Assembly: GCF_008107445.1 (NCBI RefSeq)
Contig: NZ_VSLD01000002.1
Coordinates: forward strand, 310,001 to 374,000
DNA: 64,000 nucleotides
Reading direction: 5' to 3'
DNA from: Arthrobacter echini
GTDB lineage: Bacteria; Actinomycetota; Actinomycetes; Actinomycetales; Micrococcaceae
Shown here: positions 38,788 to 48,015 of the stretch, piece after piece
Layout of the letters: each line of letters starts with the position of its first letter
How positions within the stretch are numbered: the stretch's first letter is position 1
The notes under the pieces: generated by a model
Seen by the model: the letters and a program-made list of their open reading frames with translations, nothing else
Database searches by the model: none
Told to the model about the DNA's origin: nothing
Position numbers and translations under genes: made by a program

Positions 38788-39507
38788 ATGGACAATACTA
38801 GCGGGGTCGGCGTGATCGACAAGGCCTCACTCCTCCTCGACGCGCTCGAGGCCGGACCCACCACGCTCGCGCAGCTCGTCTCCTCGACGGGCCTGGCACG
38901 TCCCACGGTCCACCGACTCGCCCTCGCCCTCGCCCATCATCGTCTCGTGGGGCGAGACATCCAGGGCCGCTTCGTCCTCGGAAGTCGTCTCGTGGAGCTC
39001 GCATCGGCGGCTGGCGAGGACCGCCTCATCGCCGCCGCAGGCCCCGTACTCCTCGGCCTGCGGGACGCGACGGGCGAGAGCGCACAACTGTTCCGCCGGC
39101 AGGGCGAATGGCGTGTCTGCGTGGCGTCCGCCGAACGGCCGGTGGGGCTGCGGGACACCATCCCCGTGGGGACCCAGCTCTCCATGCGAGCGGGTTCCGC
39201 CGCCCAGTGCCTCCTCGCCTGGGAGGATCACGACCGCCTGCTGGAGGGGCTGCAGCAGGCGCGCTTCACGCCCACGGTGCTCGCGGGCGTGCGACGGCGC
39301 GGCTGGGCCCAGAGTCTCGGCGAGCGGGAGGCCGGCGTCGCCTCCGTGTCCGCGCCGGTCCGCGGTCCGTCCGGGCGGGTCGTCGCCGCAGTCTCCATCT
39401 CCGGGCCCATGGAGCGGCTCACCCGCCAGCCCGGACGCATCCACGCCGAGGTCGTCGCCGACGCCGGACGACAGCTGACCCTCGCCGTGGCCAAGACCTC
39501 CGTCTGA
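38788..39507 (+). CDS. IclR family regulator (LtbR/NdgR type)
   Basis: 239 aa. A short N-terminal winged HTH (TTLAQLVSSTGLARPTVHRLAL, about residues 23-44) precedes the IclR ligand domain, where VGLRDTIPVG and SVSAPVRGPSGRVVAAVSISGP are typical. Homologues divergent from leuCD, LtbR in Corynebacterium and NdgR in Streptomyces, repress leucine genes and affect other amino-acid genes. The ATG at 38788 is preferred since the frame upstream to 38590 reads into the control region. Confidence 0.93.
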   Translation: MDNTSGVGVIDKASLLLDALEAGPTTLAQLVSSTGLARPTVHRLALALAHHRLVGRDIQGRFVLGSRLVELASAAGEDRLIAAAGPVLLGLRDATGESAQLFRRQGEWRVCVASAERPVGLRDTIPVGTQLSMRAGSAAQCLLAWEDHDRLLEGLQQARFTPTVLAGVRRRGWAQSLGEREAGVASVSAPVRGPSGRVVAAVSISGPMERLTRQPGRIHAEVVADAGRQLTLAVAKTSV

Positions 39508-39607
39508 CCCGACGCCCGCACGCGCACACCCACACAAGTCCGCCGTCGGGCCTGCCGCCCGCGGGCCCGACGGTACTACTGTTCGATCACCCGATAGAAA
39601 GAAGCCC

Positions 39608-40255
39608 ATGCGCCTCATCGACCAGGACTGCTACCTCCTCGAGCAGCAGAAGGGCTCGCACGGCTTCGTGGTGGCCGGTGCCGGTCGGGCCGCCGTCATC
39701 GACCCCGGGATGAGCTCCGGCTTCGACGGCGTCCTGGCCGAGCTGCGCGGCAGCGAGGCGCAGACCGGGCCCATCACCGATATCGTCCTCACGCACTACG
39801 ACGTCGATCACGCCCAGCTGGCCCGGCAGCTCCGGACGGCCCTGGGAGCCACGGTCTGGATCGGTGCCGCCGACGCGGAGATCCTGCGCGGCGAGCGCGC
39901 ACCGAAGACCCTCTTCCGGAAGATCCTGCAGCGGATCGCCCGGGTCCCCTTCCCCGAGGGCGCCCGTGAACTCAGTGGCACCGGCGAGATCTTCCCCGGT
40001 CTCGCCTACTTCCCCACCCCGGGGCACACGCCCGGGCACTACGCGTACCAGTGGCGCAGTGTCCTCTTCACGGGCGACGCCGCGAAGGTGGCCCCCGACG
40101 GCAGCGTGAGCGACTTCTACGCTCTGGTCATCAACGACCGCCCCGTCGCGGAAAACACCGTCCGCCTGCTCGCCGAGCGCATCGGCTCCGGCGCGGTGGA
40201 GTGGGTGTGTTCGGGCCACAACGCTATCGGCAGGACCACAGCTCACCCTTCCTGA
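39608..40255 (+). CDS. Metallo-beta-lactamase fold hydrolase
   Basis: 215 aa single-domain enzyme. Metal-binding motif LTHYDVDHAQL near residue 61, PTPGHTPGH near residue 138, GDAAKVAPDG with the bridging Asp, and SGHN at the end together give a complete dinuclear zinc site. Such proteins hydrolyse thioesters, lactones or glutathione adducts; the substrate is not evident. It is convergent with the GTPase pair. Confidence 0.9.
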   Translation: MRLIDQDCYLLEQQKGSHGFVVAGAGRAAVIDPGMSSGFDGVLAELRGSEAQTGPITDIVLTHYDVDHAQLARQLRTALGATVWIGAADAEILRGERAPKTLFRKILQRIARVPFPEGARELSGTGEIFPGLAYFPTPGHTPGHYAYQWRSVLFTGDAAKVAPDGSVSDFYALVINDRPVAENTVRLLAERIGSGAVEWVCSGHNAIGRTTAHPS

Positions 40256-40281
40256 CGCATCACCAGCACGGCCGTTCCGGG

Positions 40282-42150
40282 TCAGCGATCCGCCACCGAC
40301 AGGACGGCGTCCCGGAAGTCGTTGCAGCGCCGCACCTCGTCCAGGACAGGGTGTAGCACGACGTCGTCGGCCACCCGGGCACAAGCCTCGAGCAGCCTTC
40401 TGCGGACGCGCGCCGCCCGGCGTCGTGCTCCCCAGCGTGCCAGTACCGCAGCGGCGACACCGAGCAGGATCCCCGCACCGAAGCCGCCGAGAATGAGTAG
40501 CGTGGGCACGGGGAATCCCTCCACGCGCGGCACCTCGAGCGCAGGCAGCTGCAGGAACGCGAGGACCGCCAGGACTCCGAGCCACCCCACACCACCTACG
40601 AGCGCCGCGAGGGCGACCCACTGAAGGGCCCCGAAGAGTCCCCACCACCGCCGCCTGCCCGTCTCCAGTTCGGCCCCGGTGACAGCCGAGTCGAGGGCGT
40701 CCGCGAGGTCGCCCGTGGTGCTGCGCGCAGCCTCGCGGATGGAGGTCCGCCAGGGCTCGACGACGTCGCCGCTCGCCGCCGTGCCGAAGATGCGCAGGGC
40801 GTGGTCCACGGTGGCACGCTGCGCGGGCTGAGCCCGCGCGATCGACGACCGCCGGACCTCCGGGAGCACCTCCTGCCGCCGTAGATTGAGTCGCCGGAGG
40901 GGATCCGGGCGGAATCCGGCCAGCCACCGGGTGACCGGCCATCCCATGGCTGCGTGGGCATCGCGCCGGTAACTGCTCCGTACGGCGTCCACGACCAACG
41001 GCACCCCTGCAGCCTGGGCGAGTTCGTCGGCAAGGACCGCCCGCGCATCGCCCGACGGTGCGGCCACCACATCGTGCGCGACGAACGGGACCAGGTCCGC
41101 TGCCGCGCGGGCGGCGTCGGCCCTGATCCTCAGCGTCGCTGCCGTCCTGCCCTGCGCGAAGTCCCGGATGATGCCGGCGAGTGCCTCGATTCCCTGTCCG
41201 GTCTGCGCCGAGACAGGGACCACTGGGGCCTCCTGCAGTCCCTCGTCCGCGAGGATCCCGGTCAGGGAGGACAGGACGGCGCCGAGATCAGCCTGGTCCA
41301 GCCGGTCCGCCTGATTGAGGGCCACCACGGTGACAGCCTGGTGCGTCGCCAGGTCCCGCAGGAAGCCGTGGTGCAGCGCGGCGTCGGCGTACTTCTGCGG
41401 ATCCACCACCCAGACCAGCACATCGACCTGGCCCGCGAGCCGCAGCACCACGTCCCGGTGGGCCTGCGTGGTCGAGTCGAAGTCCGGGAGATCGAGGAGG
41501 ATCAGACCGGCGCCGCGGACGTCCGTGCCCTGCGTGTCCTGGGTGTCCTGCGTGTCCCTCGGCGTGGTCGACTCACCCGACGGCGCGCCCGACGCCAGCG
41601 CCTGACGCCAGCGCCTGACGCCGAGAATGTCGCGCAGGCCTTTCGCACGCCGCGGCGCCGCCGGCGTGTCCTCCCGCGGGCGGGACCCGGCCGCGGGATG
41701 CGACCGGAGCGCATCGGAGGAAGTCCCATCTGTGCTGTCCTGGGCGGCGCCGGCAGCTCCCGCGACGAGCGGGGCGCCGTCGGGCAACTCGACACGCGAG
41801 CCGACGCCGAGCCAGTCCAGCAATTCCCCGCTGCCCTCCCGGCCCCAGACGAGGGCGAGAGGTTCGGAGGTCGTGGGACGCCGGGCCGCGACGCGCGCTG
41901 CGGCAGTGCCACCGAGGGCGTTGACGAGAGAGGATTTACCGCTCCCGGTTGGTCCGAACAGGCCCACGACCGTGTGCTCGGCGGACAGGGACCGGCGGCC
42001 CGCCGCGTGGTCCAGCACAACCCGCAGTCGATCGAGGACGTCCTCCGGCACGCGGTCCTGGCCGAGCTCCTGGGCTCGGTGCAGTCCGCCGAGGACACCG
42101 GTGAGCTGCGTCGCCGGGGTCAGCTCGTGGCCGCCTATCTTCTGGCTCAT
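40282..42150 (-). CDS. Dynamin-like membrane GTPase, second of a pair
   Basis: 622 aa. G1 is LFGPTGSGKSSLVNAL near residue 65, with a later DLPDFDS (G3) and ALNQADRLD (G4). A charged helical region follows, then two hydrophobic segments around residues 495-565 that should insert in the membrane. A long insert of about 90 residues lies between G1 and G3 (residues 100-215), rich in Ala, Gly, Arg and Asp-Thr-Gln repeats. Its start overlaps the stop of the upstream GTPase by 4 nt. The family resembles paired actinobacterial dynamin-like proteins such as Streptomyces DynA/DynB, which act at division septa. Confidence 0.82.
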   Translation of the reverse strand: MSQKIGGHELTPATQLTGVLGGLHRAQELGQDRVPEDVLDRLRVVLDHAAGRRSLSAEHTVVGLFGPTGSGKSSLVNALGGTAAARVAARRPTTSEPLALVWGREGSGELLDWLGVGSRVELPDGAPLVAGAAGAAQDSTDGTSSDALRSHPAAGSRPREDTPAAPRRAKGLRDILGVRRWRQALASGAPSGESTTPRDTQDTQDTQGTDVRGAGLILLDLPDFDSTTQAHRDVVLRLAGQVDVLVWVVDPQKYADAALHHGFLRDLATHQAVTVVALNQADRLDQADLGAVLSSLTGILADEGLQEAPVVPVSAQTGQGIEALAGIIRDFAQGRTAATLRIRADAARAAADLVPFVAHDVVAAPSGDARAVLADELAQAAGVPLVVDAVRSSYRRDAHAAMGWPVTRWLAGFRPDPLRRLNLRRQEVLPEVRRSSIARAQPAQRATVDHALRIFGTAASGDVVEPWRTSIREAARSTTGDLADALDSAVTGAELETGRRRWWGLFGALQWVALAALVGGVGWLGVLAVLAFLQLPALEVPRVEGFPVPTLLILGGFGAGILLGVAAAVLARWGARRRAARVRRRLLEACARVADDVVLHPVLDEVRRCNDFRDAVLSVADR

Positions 42151-43910
42151 GCCTCCGCCCCGACCGCGCCGCCCTGCGCGGGCAGCATTGTGCGTAGCCG
42201 CCGCGCCAGGACCCGGAGGGCCTCTGCGGGGGTCTGGCGGGCAAGGGGCTCCAGGGCGCTGTCGAAGTCCGCGCGCTCGCGCTCGAGGAGTCCCTCCACA
42301 CGGCGGGAGAGATTGCGCCGGGCCACGACGGCGAGGCGGCGGACGGCGTCGTCACCGAAGATCGCTTCGAGGAGCTTCTGGCCGGCGACGGCGGACACCC
42401 CGGCCACACCGATCTCGCCCCCGGTCAGCCCTCCGGTCGACGCGAAGACCACCACCATCAGGGACACCGCGATCCCGTTGACGCCGAAGGAGAGCATGCG
42501 GGCGGTGAAGCGCTTGCCCGCACCCTCGGCCTGCACGAGCTCCAGGAGGTCCTGTTGCCACGCCCGGATCTCACGGGCCACCTCGGCGGGGAACGCCTCG
42601 GAGCGCCAGGGTGGCACCCCGGCCAGCAGGGCTGCCCCGGCCTGCTCCGCCCGCCACCGGCGACGCGCCGTCTCGTCGGCGCGTGCGGCCTGTTCCACGA
42701 TGACGCTCTGCAGTTCACTGCCTATCGCCTCGGCAACGGTGGCCGCCGGGGCCGGGCGCCCCGTGAAGAAGCCGCTGATCCGCTCGCGCACACGTCCCAC
42801 CCTCGTTTCGAGGGCACGCATGAACTCACCTGTTCCGACGAAGTCCTGCCAGCGGGCCAGCACCTCGCCGCGCAGCAGTCTGCCGTCCTCCGTCGCGGCG
42901 ACGACACCGGCCAGTGCATCCCGGTAGGCGCCGTCGACCGCGGCCCGCAGCGCATCACCCACGGTCTGCTCCTGCTCGGCGGCGTCCGCGATGCCCTCGA
43001 TCCGTGTGGCCAGCGCGTTCATCGCTCCGCGTACCGTGCGTCGTGCTATCTCCCGGCGCCCGTCGGCATCCGCTGCCAGCGCCCGCAGCCAGCGCGTCAT
43101 GGGCTCCACGAGCTCGTGCGGCAGCATCCGGTCGGCTCCGAGGGCCACCTCGGGCACCACGAAGATGGGGGCGTGTCCGAGCTTCTCGGCGGAGAGCAGG
43201 GTCAACAGGTCGCTCCTGATCTCCTCCTCGACGCCGGGCGGCACCCGGTCGAGGACGACGGCGACCAGCACGTCGCGTCGTCCTGCCTCGGCCAGGAGCT
43301 TCCAGGGAACGGCATCGGCGTAGCGGTTCGCGGTCGTGACGAAGATCCACAGATCGGCGGCCGCCAGCAGGTGGGCGGCGAGTCTTCGGTTCTCGTCGGC
43401 GATCGAGTCGACGTCCGGAGCGTCGAGGAGCGCCAGGCCCGGCGGGAGGGACGGCTCCGGCCGCAGCAGCAGGGTGTCGCCGGACGACGTCGGCGCCTGG
43501 GGCACACGGGTCCCATCGTCGTCGCTGAGCCGCACCCGGCTGAGGGTCGGAAGGATGCGTGCGTCCTCGAACCAGCCGGCGTCGTCGGGATGATGGAGCA
43601 GGAGGGGTTGTCGAGTGGTGGGGCGGACCGCTCCGGTGACGGAGACCGCGCGCCCGGCGAGGGCGTTCACCAGCGTGGATTTTCCCGCTCCGGTCGACCC
43701 GCCCACCACGGCCACCAGCGGCGCATCCACACTGGCAAGTCGCGGCAGGATGTAGTCGTCGAGTTGCGATCGGGCGGCGGCCGCTGCCTCCCGGCCGGTG
43801 GTGGAGCTGGCCAGATCCAGGGGGAAGGCCAGATTCCCGAGCGCGGCACCGACCTCACGCAGCGCGAGGGAGATCCCGCGGGCATCGCCCACGGGCGGAG
43901 GTGTGCTCAT
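42147..43910 (-). CDS. Dynamin-like membrane GTPase, first of a pair
   Basis: 587 aa. G1 is VVGGSTGAGKSTLVNAL near residue 65, LLDAPDVDS is G3, and VVLDRVPPG follows where G4 would lie. A helical stalk runs from about residue 240 to 450, then hydrophobic segments near 470-510 (FGVNGIAVSLMVVVFAS) can insert in the membrane. The ATG at 43910 starts the normal N-terminus; the frame upstream to 43973 is not conserved. It overlaps the second GTPase, so the two are probably made together and may co-assemble. Confidence 0.82.
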   Translation of the reverse strand: MSTPPPVGDARGISLALREVGAALGNLAFPLDLASSTTGREAAAAARSQLDDYILPRLASVDAPLVAVVGGSTGAGKSTLVNALAGRAVSVTGAVRPTTRQPLLLHHPDDAGWFEDARILPTLSRVRLSDDDGTRVPQAPTSSGDTLLLRPEPSLPPGLALLDAPDVDSIADENRRLAAHLLAAADLWIFVTTANRYADAVPWKLLAEAGRRDVLVAVVLDRVPPGVEEEIRSDLLTLLSAEKLGHAPIFVVPEVALGADRMLPHELVEPMTRWLRALAADADGRREIARRTVRGAMNALATRIEGIADAAEQEQTVGDALRAAVDGAYRDALAGVVAATEDGRLLRGEVLARWQDFVGTGEFMRALETRVGRVRERISGFFTGRPAPAATVAEAIGSELQSVIVEQAARADETARRRWRAEQAGAALLAGVPPWRSEAFPAEVAREIRAWQQDLLELVQAEGAGKRFTARMLSFGVNGIAVSLMVVVFASTGGLTGGEIGVAGVSAVAGQKLLEAIFGDDAVRRLAVVARRNLSRRVEGLLERERADFDSALEPLARQTPAEALRVLARRLRTMLPAQGGAVGAEA

Positions 43911-44006
43911 CGCTCCATCATGCCAGCCCTCCGGCGGGCAGCCGGGACCTCCGGCCGAGCGCATGCGACCCACCCCGGAGGAGCGGTGTTCCTCCCGGAA
44001 CGAGAG

Positions 44007-44036
44007 AAGTCCCGGACATCGTGATGTCCGGGACTT
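44007..44036 (-). terminator. Hairpin terminator downstream of tRNA-Glu
   Basis: AAGTCCCGGACATC and its exact complement (44007-44020 and 44023-44036) form a 14-bp stem around a 2-nt loop, 27 bp beyond the 3' end of tRNA-Glu on the minus strand. It follows the tRNA pair and precedes the GTPase genes. Confidence 0.8.
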
Positions 44037-44062
44037 TCCCTGTGTGTCCGTTCGGACAGCTG

Positions 44063-44135
44063 TGACCCCAGCGGGATTCGAACCCGCGTTACCGCCGTGA
44101 GAGGGCAGCGTACTAGGCCGCTATACGATGGGGCC
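44063..44135 (-). tRNA. tRNA-Glu (CTC)
   Basis: 73 nt. The acceptor GGCCCCA pairs with TGGGGTC (one G-T wobble), the anticodon loop CTCTCAC gives anticodon CTC, and the T arm carries GGTTCGAATCC. The discriminator is A. The 3' CCA is not encoded. It is 67 bp downstream of tRNA-Gln on the same strand. Confidence 0.95.
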
Positions 44136-44202
44136 AGTACTTTTCCATGCTACTACTGCTGTTGAACTGCTTGTGCCTTCCGATCCTGCGGATCGGAGTG
44201 CG

Positions 44203-44274
44203 CTGGGGTACCAGGACTCGAACCTAGAATGTTGGTACCAGAAACCAGTGTGTTGCCAATTACACCATACCCCA
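44203..44274 (-). tRNA. tRNA-Gln (CTG)
   Basis: 72 nt. The acceptor TGGGGTA pairs with TACCCCA, discriminator G, and the anticodon loop TTCTGGT gives CTG. The T arm has GGTTCGAGTCC. The top pair of the anticodon stem is a C-A mismatch. It sits with tRNA-Glu next to the HAD gene and gltX, as in other actinobacteria. Confidence 0.94.
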
Positions 44275-44343
44275 CAGGCGTTTGCCGGACCCCCGGGAGA
44301 ACCGGGCTACCGCTGCGTTTCCGCTCTGCGCCGAGAAACAACG

Positions 44344-45111
44344 TTACCGGACCGGGGGCAGGAACTGCAAAACGTCGGAGAGCGAGCTGATGCGCGGCAT
44401 GGTCTTGCCATCCGCCGCTGCAGAGGCAGGTGGCGTCGTCTCACCCACGCCCGCGCGGTCGAGCCAGACGCCCACCAGGCCCGCCGACGTGGCCCCGATG
44501 GCGTCGAGGAGCAGATTGTCCCCCACATACAGCGTCCGCTCCGGCTTCGTTCCGATCAGCCGTGCGCCCTCGAGGTAGATGGCGGGGTCGGGCTTGGCAG
44601 CGCCGACGGTGTCGATGCCCACGAGCACCTCGATCCGTGACAGTCCCGAGCGATCCAGCTTCGCCCGCTGATAGTCGTGCACGTTGTTGCTCACGGCTCC
44701 GAAGGGGATACCCCGGGCGTCGAGGGCGTCGAGCAGGGCGTCCGCGTCGTCGTACGCACGGAAATGCAGCGGGAGCGTCTGCTCGTAGGAGCGCTCCCAG
44801 GCCTCGACGGCGACACCGAGGAAGGGCTCCGCCGTCAGGCCGGCCCGCGCATGGCGGACGCGGTGGATCCGCTGCTCGCGGAAGCTGACCTCGCCCGCGA
44901 GGAAGCGCTCATAGTGCCGCTGGGGGTCGGCGGTGAACAGCGCCTTGTACTGCGCCCAGCCATCGTCGTCGAGGTGGTCGAGGGCACGGTCGGGGATGGA
45001 CTGCAACGTGTCCCCCATCGCCTGCTCCAGGTCGACGAGGGTGTCGTCGATGTCGAAGAGCACCCCCTCCACGTCGAGGGCGGACAATGAGGCGGATCCG
45101 GCGTGCTGCAC
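44344..45111 (-). CDS. HAD superfamily hydrolase
   Basis: 255 aa haloacid-dehalogenase-type hydrolase. Motif I is LFDIDDTLVD near residue 18 with the nucleophilic Asp, motif II is FGAVSNN, motif III is AKPDPAIY and motif IV is VGDNLLLDAIGA. Probably a phosphatase of unknown substrate. It begins 3 bp after the gltX stop on the same strand, so the two are co-transcribed. Confidence 0.92.
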   Translation of the reverse strand: MQHAGSASLSALDVEGVLFDIDDTLVDLEQAMGDTLQSIPDRALDHLDDDGWAQYKALFTADPQRHYERFLAGEVSFREQRIHRVRHARAGLTAEPFLGVAVEAWERSYEQTLPLHFRAYDDADALLDALDARGIPFGAVSNNVHDYQRAKLDRSGLSRIEVLVGIDTVGAAKPDPAIYLEGARLIGTKPERTLYVGDNLLLDAIGATSAGLVGVWLDRAGVGETTPPASAAADGKTMPRISSLSDVLQFLPPVR

Positions 45112-45114
45112 CGG

Positions 45115-46623
45115 TCAGGCCGCCGTCGATCGCAGCGCCCGCACCCGGGCGAGCGAGGACTCCCGGCCGAGGATCACCATCGACTCGAAGAGCGGGGGCG
45201 AGACCCTGCGACCGGAGATGGCCGTACGGACGGGGCCGAAGGCGAGCCTCGGCTTCAGCCCCAGCGCGTCCACGAGCGCGCTCCGGAGTGCGGCCTGCAG
45301 TGACTCCGCGTCCCAGGTCTCTACACCCGCGAGTGCTGTCAGCGCGGCGTCGAGCACCTCGCCGGAGTTCTCCGGCAGGGCCTTCCGGGCATCGTCCGCG
45401 ATATCGACGGCGTCATCGGCCTTGAAGAGGAAGCCGAGCATCTCGGGAGCCTCCCCGAGCAGGGTGATGCGCTCCTGAATGAGCGGCGCCGCCTCCGCGA
45501 TCGTCCTCAACTCGGCCTCGCTGGGCTCGGACCCGATGATGCCGGCCGCCGCGAGATAGGGCAGGAGCCTGCTGCGGAACTCGGCGGGATCCAGCAATCG
45601 CACGTGGGTACCGTTGATCGCCTCGGCTTTCTTGAGATCGAAACGCGCAGGATTGGCGAGTACGTCGCGGACGTCGAAGGCCTCGACGAGCTGCTCCACG
45701 GTGAAGATGTCCTCGTCGGCCGAGAGACTCCAGCCGAGCAGGGAAAGATAGTTCAGGAGCCCTTCGCGGATGAAGCCGCGCTCTCGGTGCAGGAACAGGT
45801 TGGACTCGGGATCGCGCTTGGACAGCTTCTTGTTACCCTGCCCCATCACGTAGGGCAGGTGTCCGAACAACGGCATGTAGGGTGCCACTCCGATGTCGAT
45901 CAGCGCCCGGTACAGGGCCACCTGCCGCGGGGTGGACGAGAGCAGGTCCTCGCCCCGGAGGATGTGCGTGATACCCATGAGGGCGTCGTCGACCGGGTTG
46001 ACGAGGGTGTAGAGGGGCGCTCCGTTGGCGCGCACGACGGCGAAGTCGGGCACGCTGCCGGCACGGAACGTGATCTCCCCGCGGACGAGATCGTGGAAGG
46101 TGATGTCCTCGTCCGGCATCCGCAGTCGCAGCACCGGTGAGCGACCCTCGTCGCGCAAGTCCTGCTTCCGCTCCTCGGTGAGGGTGCGGTCATGGTTGTC
46201 ATAGCCGAGCTTCACGTCTCGTCCCGCAGCCCGATGACGGGTCTCGACCTCCTCGGGTGTGGAGAAGGACTCGTAGAGGTGACCGGCCTCGACCAGCCGC
46301 TCGATCACGTCCCGGTACAGCTCACCGCGCTCCGACTGGCGGTAGGGGGCATGGGGACCCCCCACCTCGACGCCTTCGTCCCAGTCGATACCGAGCCAGG
46401 TCATGGCTTCCAGCAACTGCTGGTAGCTCTCCTCGCTGTCACGGGCGGCATCGGTGTCCTCGATGCGGAAGACCAGCTTCCCCCCGGTGTGGCGCGCATA
46501 GGCCCAGTTGAAGAGCGCCGTCCTGATCAGTCCCACGTGCGGGGTGCCCGTGGGAGACGGGCAGAATCGGACCCTGACGGGCGTGACATCGGTGACGGTC
46601 GGTACTTCGGCGGCAATAGTCAT
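45115..46623 (-). CDS. gltX: Glutamate--tRNA ligase
   Basis: Charges tRNA-Glu, and probably tRNA-Gln as first step of transamidation. 502 aa, class I. The ATP site HIGH-type motif is [18 protein letters not shown] near residue 22, and KLSKRD is the KMSKS motif near residue 270. It sits close to the tRNA-Gln and tRNA-Glu genes. Confidence 0.97.
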   Translation of the reverse strand: MTIAAEVPTVTDVTPVRVRFCPSPTGTPHVGLIRTALFNWAYARHTGGKLVFRIEDTDAARDSEESYQQLLEAMTWLGIDWDEGVEVGGPHAPYRQSERGELYRDVIERLVEAGHLYESFSTPEEVETRHRAAGRDVKLGYDNHDRTLTEERKQDLRDEGRSPVLRLRMPDEDITFHDLVRGEITFRAGSVPDFAVVRANGAPLYTLVNPVDDALMGITHILRGEDLLSSTPRQVALYRALIDIGVAPYMPLFGHLPYVMGQGNKKLSKRDPESNLFLHRERGFIREGLLNYLSLLGWSLSADEDIFTVEQLVEAFDVRDVLANPARFDLKKAEAINGTHVRLLDPAEFRSRLLPYLAAAGIIGSEPSEAELRTIAEAAPLIQERITLLGEAPEMLGFLFKADDAVDIADDARKALPENSGEVLDAALTALAGVETWDAESLQAALRSALVDALGLKPRLAFGPVRTAISGRRVSPPLFESMVILGRESSLARVRALRSTAA

Positions 46624-46698
46624 GATGGCCCCAGTCTAAAGGGGAGCACCATCACCCGCAGCGCCCTCGGGTGCCCGTCGTCGCGAGCGGCCGGGCAC

Positions 46699-47472
46699 TC
46701 AGCGCCTGGCGGTGTTGGACAGGCGTCCGATGCCCTCGATGTCGACGTCGTACCGCTGGCCGTCGGTGATCAGACCCACTCCGGCGGGTGTCCCGGTGAG
46801 GATGAGGTCACCCGGCAGCAGTGTGAAGGCCTGCGAGACGTAGGCCACGAGCTCGCGGGCTCCCCAGATCATGTCGCTGGTGGATCCCTCCTGCCGTAGC
46901 TCGCCGTCGAGGGATCCTGTGATCCTCAGGTTGTCCGGGTCCAGATCCGTCTCGATCCAGGGGCCGATGGGGCAGGACGTGTCGAAGCCCTTGGCCCGCG
47001 CCCACTGGTCGTCGGTCCGCTGCACGTCCCGCGCCGTGAAGTCGTTGGCGCAGGTGTAGCCGAACACGACGTCGTCGACGCGCTCCAGCGGAACATCCTT
47101 GCAGATCCGTCCTATGACGATGGCGAGCTCGGCCTCGTAGGAGATCTGGTCCGAGAAAGACGGAAGCATGACGGGATCACCGGGGCCGACGACCGAGGTG
47201 TTCGGCTTGAGGAACAGGAGGGGCGCGGCAGGGGCCTTTCCCCCCATCTCCTGGATGTGGTCGGCATAGTTCCGCCCCACGCCCACCACCTTGCTCCGTG
47301 GGATCACCGGGGCGAGGAGCCTGACATCCTCGAGTGCGTGGCGGGCACCCGTGAGTTCCACTCCGTTGTAGAAGGGGTCGCCCTGGATGACGGCGATCTC
47401 CTCACTCCCGGTGGCACCCTCGACCACTCCGAACATCGGGTCATCCTGTACGACAAAGCGCGCGATTCGCAT
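46699..47472 (-). CDS. Fumarylacetoacetate hydrolase family protein
   Basis: 257 aa. The FAH fold core has GVGRNYADHIQEMG near residue 65, EAELAIVIGR with metal-binding acidic residues, YTCANDFTARDVQ and LTGTPAGVG. Members cleave or decarboxylate beta-keto acids in aromatic degradation or act as oxaloacetate decarboxylases; the substrate is not evident. In M. tuberculosis the homologue (Rv2993c, from memory) is also beside gltX. Confidence 0.92.
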   Translation of the reverse strand: MRIARFVVQDDPMFGVVEGATGSEEIAVIQGDPFYNGVELTGARHALEDVRLLAPVIPRSKVVGVGRNYADHIQEMGGKAPAAPLLFLKPNTSVVGPGDPVMLPSFSDQISYEAELAIVIGRICKDVPLERVDDVVFGYTCANDFTARDVQRTDDQWARAKGFDTSCPIGPWIETDLDPDNLRITGSLDGELRQEGSTSDMIWGARELVAYVSQAFTLLPGDLILTGTPAGVGLITDGQRYDVDIEGIGRLSNTARR

Positions 47473-47563
47473 GACGCCAAGCCTAGCGCTCGGCCTGACC
47501 GCTCTGGCACTCCATGTTCCGCGGTGGTGAGCATCCTTCCGAGACGCCCGGGGGCTTAAACAG

Positions 47564-47606
47564 ATACCGCGGACACTCCCTCCCCAGTGGAGGGTGCCCG
47601 CGGTAT
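47564..47606 (-). terminator. Terminator of the small secreted peptide gene
   Basis: ATACCGCGG (47564-47572) pairs perfectly with CCGCGGTAT (47598-47606), and the inner arms continue with one mismatch and one bulge. On the minus strand it is followed by a T-rich run. It lies 64 bp after the stop of the peptide gene at 47671. Confidence 0.8.
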
Positions 47607-47670
47607 ACGTCTGCTCAGGCCGTGCGAATGGCCTGATGCCTTACAAGTGGCCTCTTGCGGCCGACAGTGC

Positions 47671-47811
47671 TTAGAACGGCCAAGCGCCCACACGATCGAC
47701 CGATGATACGGGGGCAGTAGTACCTGGCTTGGCTGGCGCAGCGCTCGCGGCTGCTGCGCTTCCGGTGACGAGCAGGGCTGCAAGAACGAGTGCGGAGGTG
47801 AGTCGCTTCAT
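47671..47811 (-). CDS. Small secreted peptide precursor, possible signal
   Basis: 46 aa. It begins MKRLTSALVLAALLVTG, a classic signal peptide, with AAAASA as the cleavage region. The mature part would be about 22 aa, APAKPGTTAPVSSVDRVGAWPF in outline, ending in the hydrophobic tail GAWPF. It has no Cys, no known lanthipeptide core and no partner enzymes. AAAGGA stands 7 nt before the ATG, and a terminator follows, so it is a complete transcription unit. It is divergent from a TPR gene with a shared control region of about 200 bp. A pheromone role is inference from layout. Confidence 0.65.
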   Translation of the reverse strand: MKRLTSALVLAALLVTGSAAAASAAPAKPGTTAPVSSVDRVGAWPF

Positions 47812-47944
47812 GAGGAAATCCTTTAGTAGTCGGTTTAACGCCTAGATGGTATCGCGCGTGATAACACGTTGGATCCAAGATTCATCGTAAGCCACACCAG
47901 TCACTTTGGTAACACCGACACGGCTTTTCTTTGGATTTCTGTAA

Positions 47945-48013
47945 ATGAGCTTCTTCGAGCTCATCGACGGGATACTTGAGACGGCAGCCCCCACCATCGA
48001 AAGCGTCACTTAG
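47945..48013 (+). CDS. 22-codon leader ORF before the TPR gene
   Basis: Encodes an amphipathic 22-aa peptide starting MSFFELIDGI and ending IESVT. GGAT lies 8 nt before the ATG. Its TAG is 2 bp before the TPR start, which itself lacks a good Shine-Dalgarno, so coupling is likely. It has no hit that I know; it may be a leader or a peptide in its own right. Confidence 0.4.
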   Translation: MSFFELIDGILETAAPTIESVT

Positions 48014-48015
48014 AG

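Noticed and set aside
44203-44274. tRNA-Gln as a pseudogene because of the C-A pair at the top of the anticodon stem
   Set aside because: All other stems, the loop, the discriminator and the genomic position are normal; a single mismatch at this pair is tolerated.
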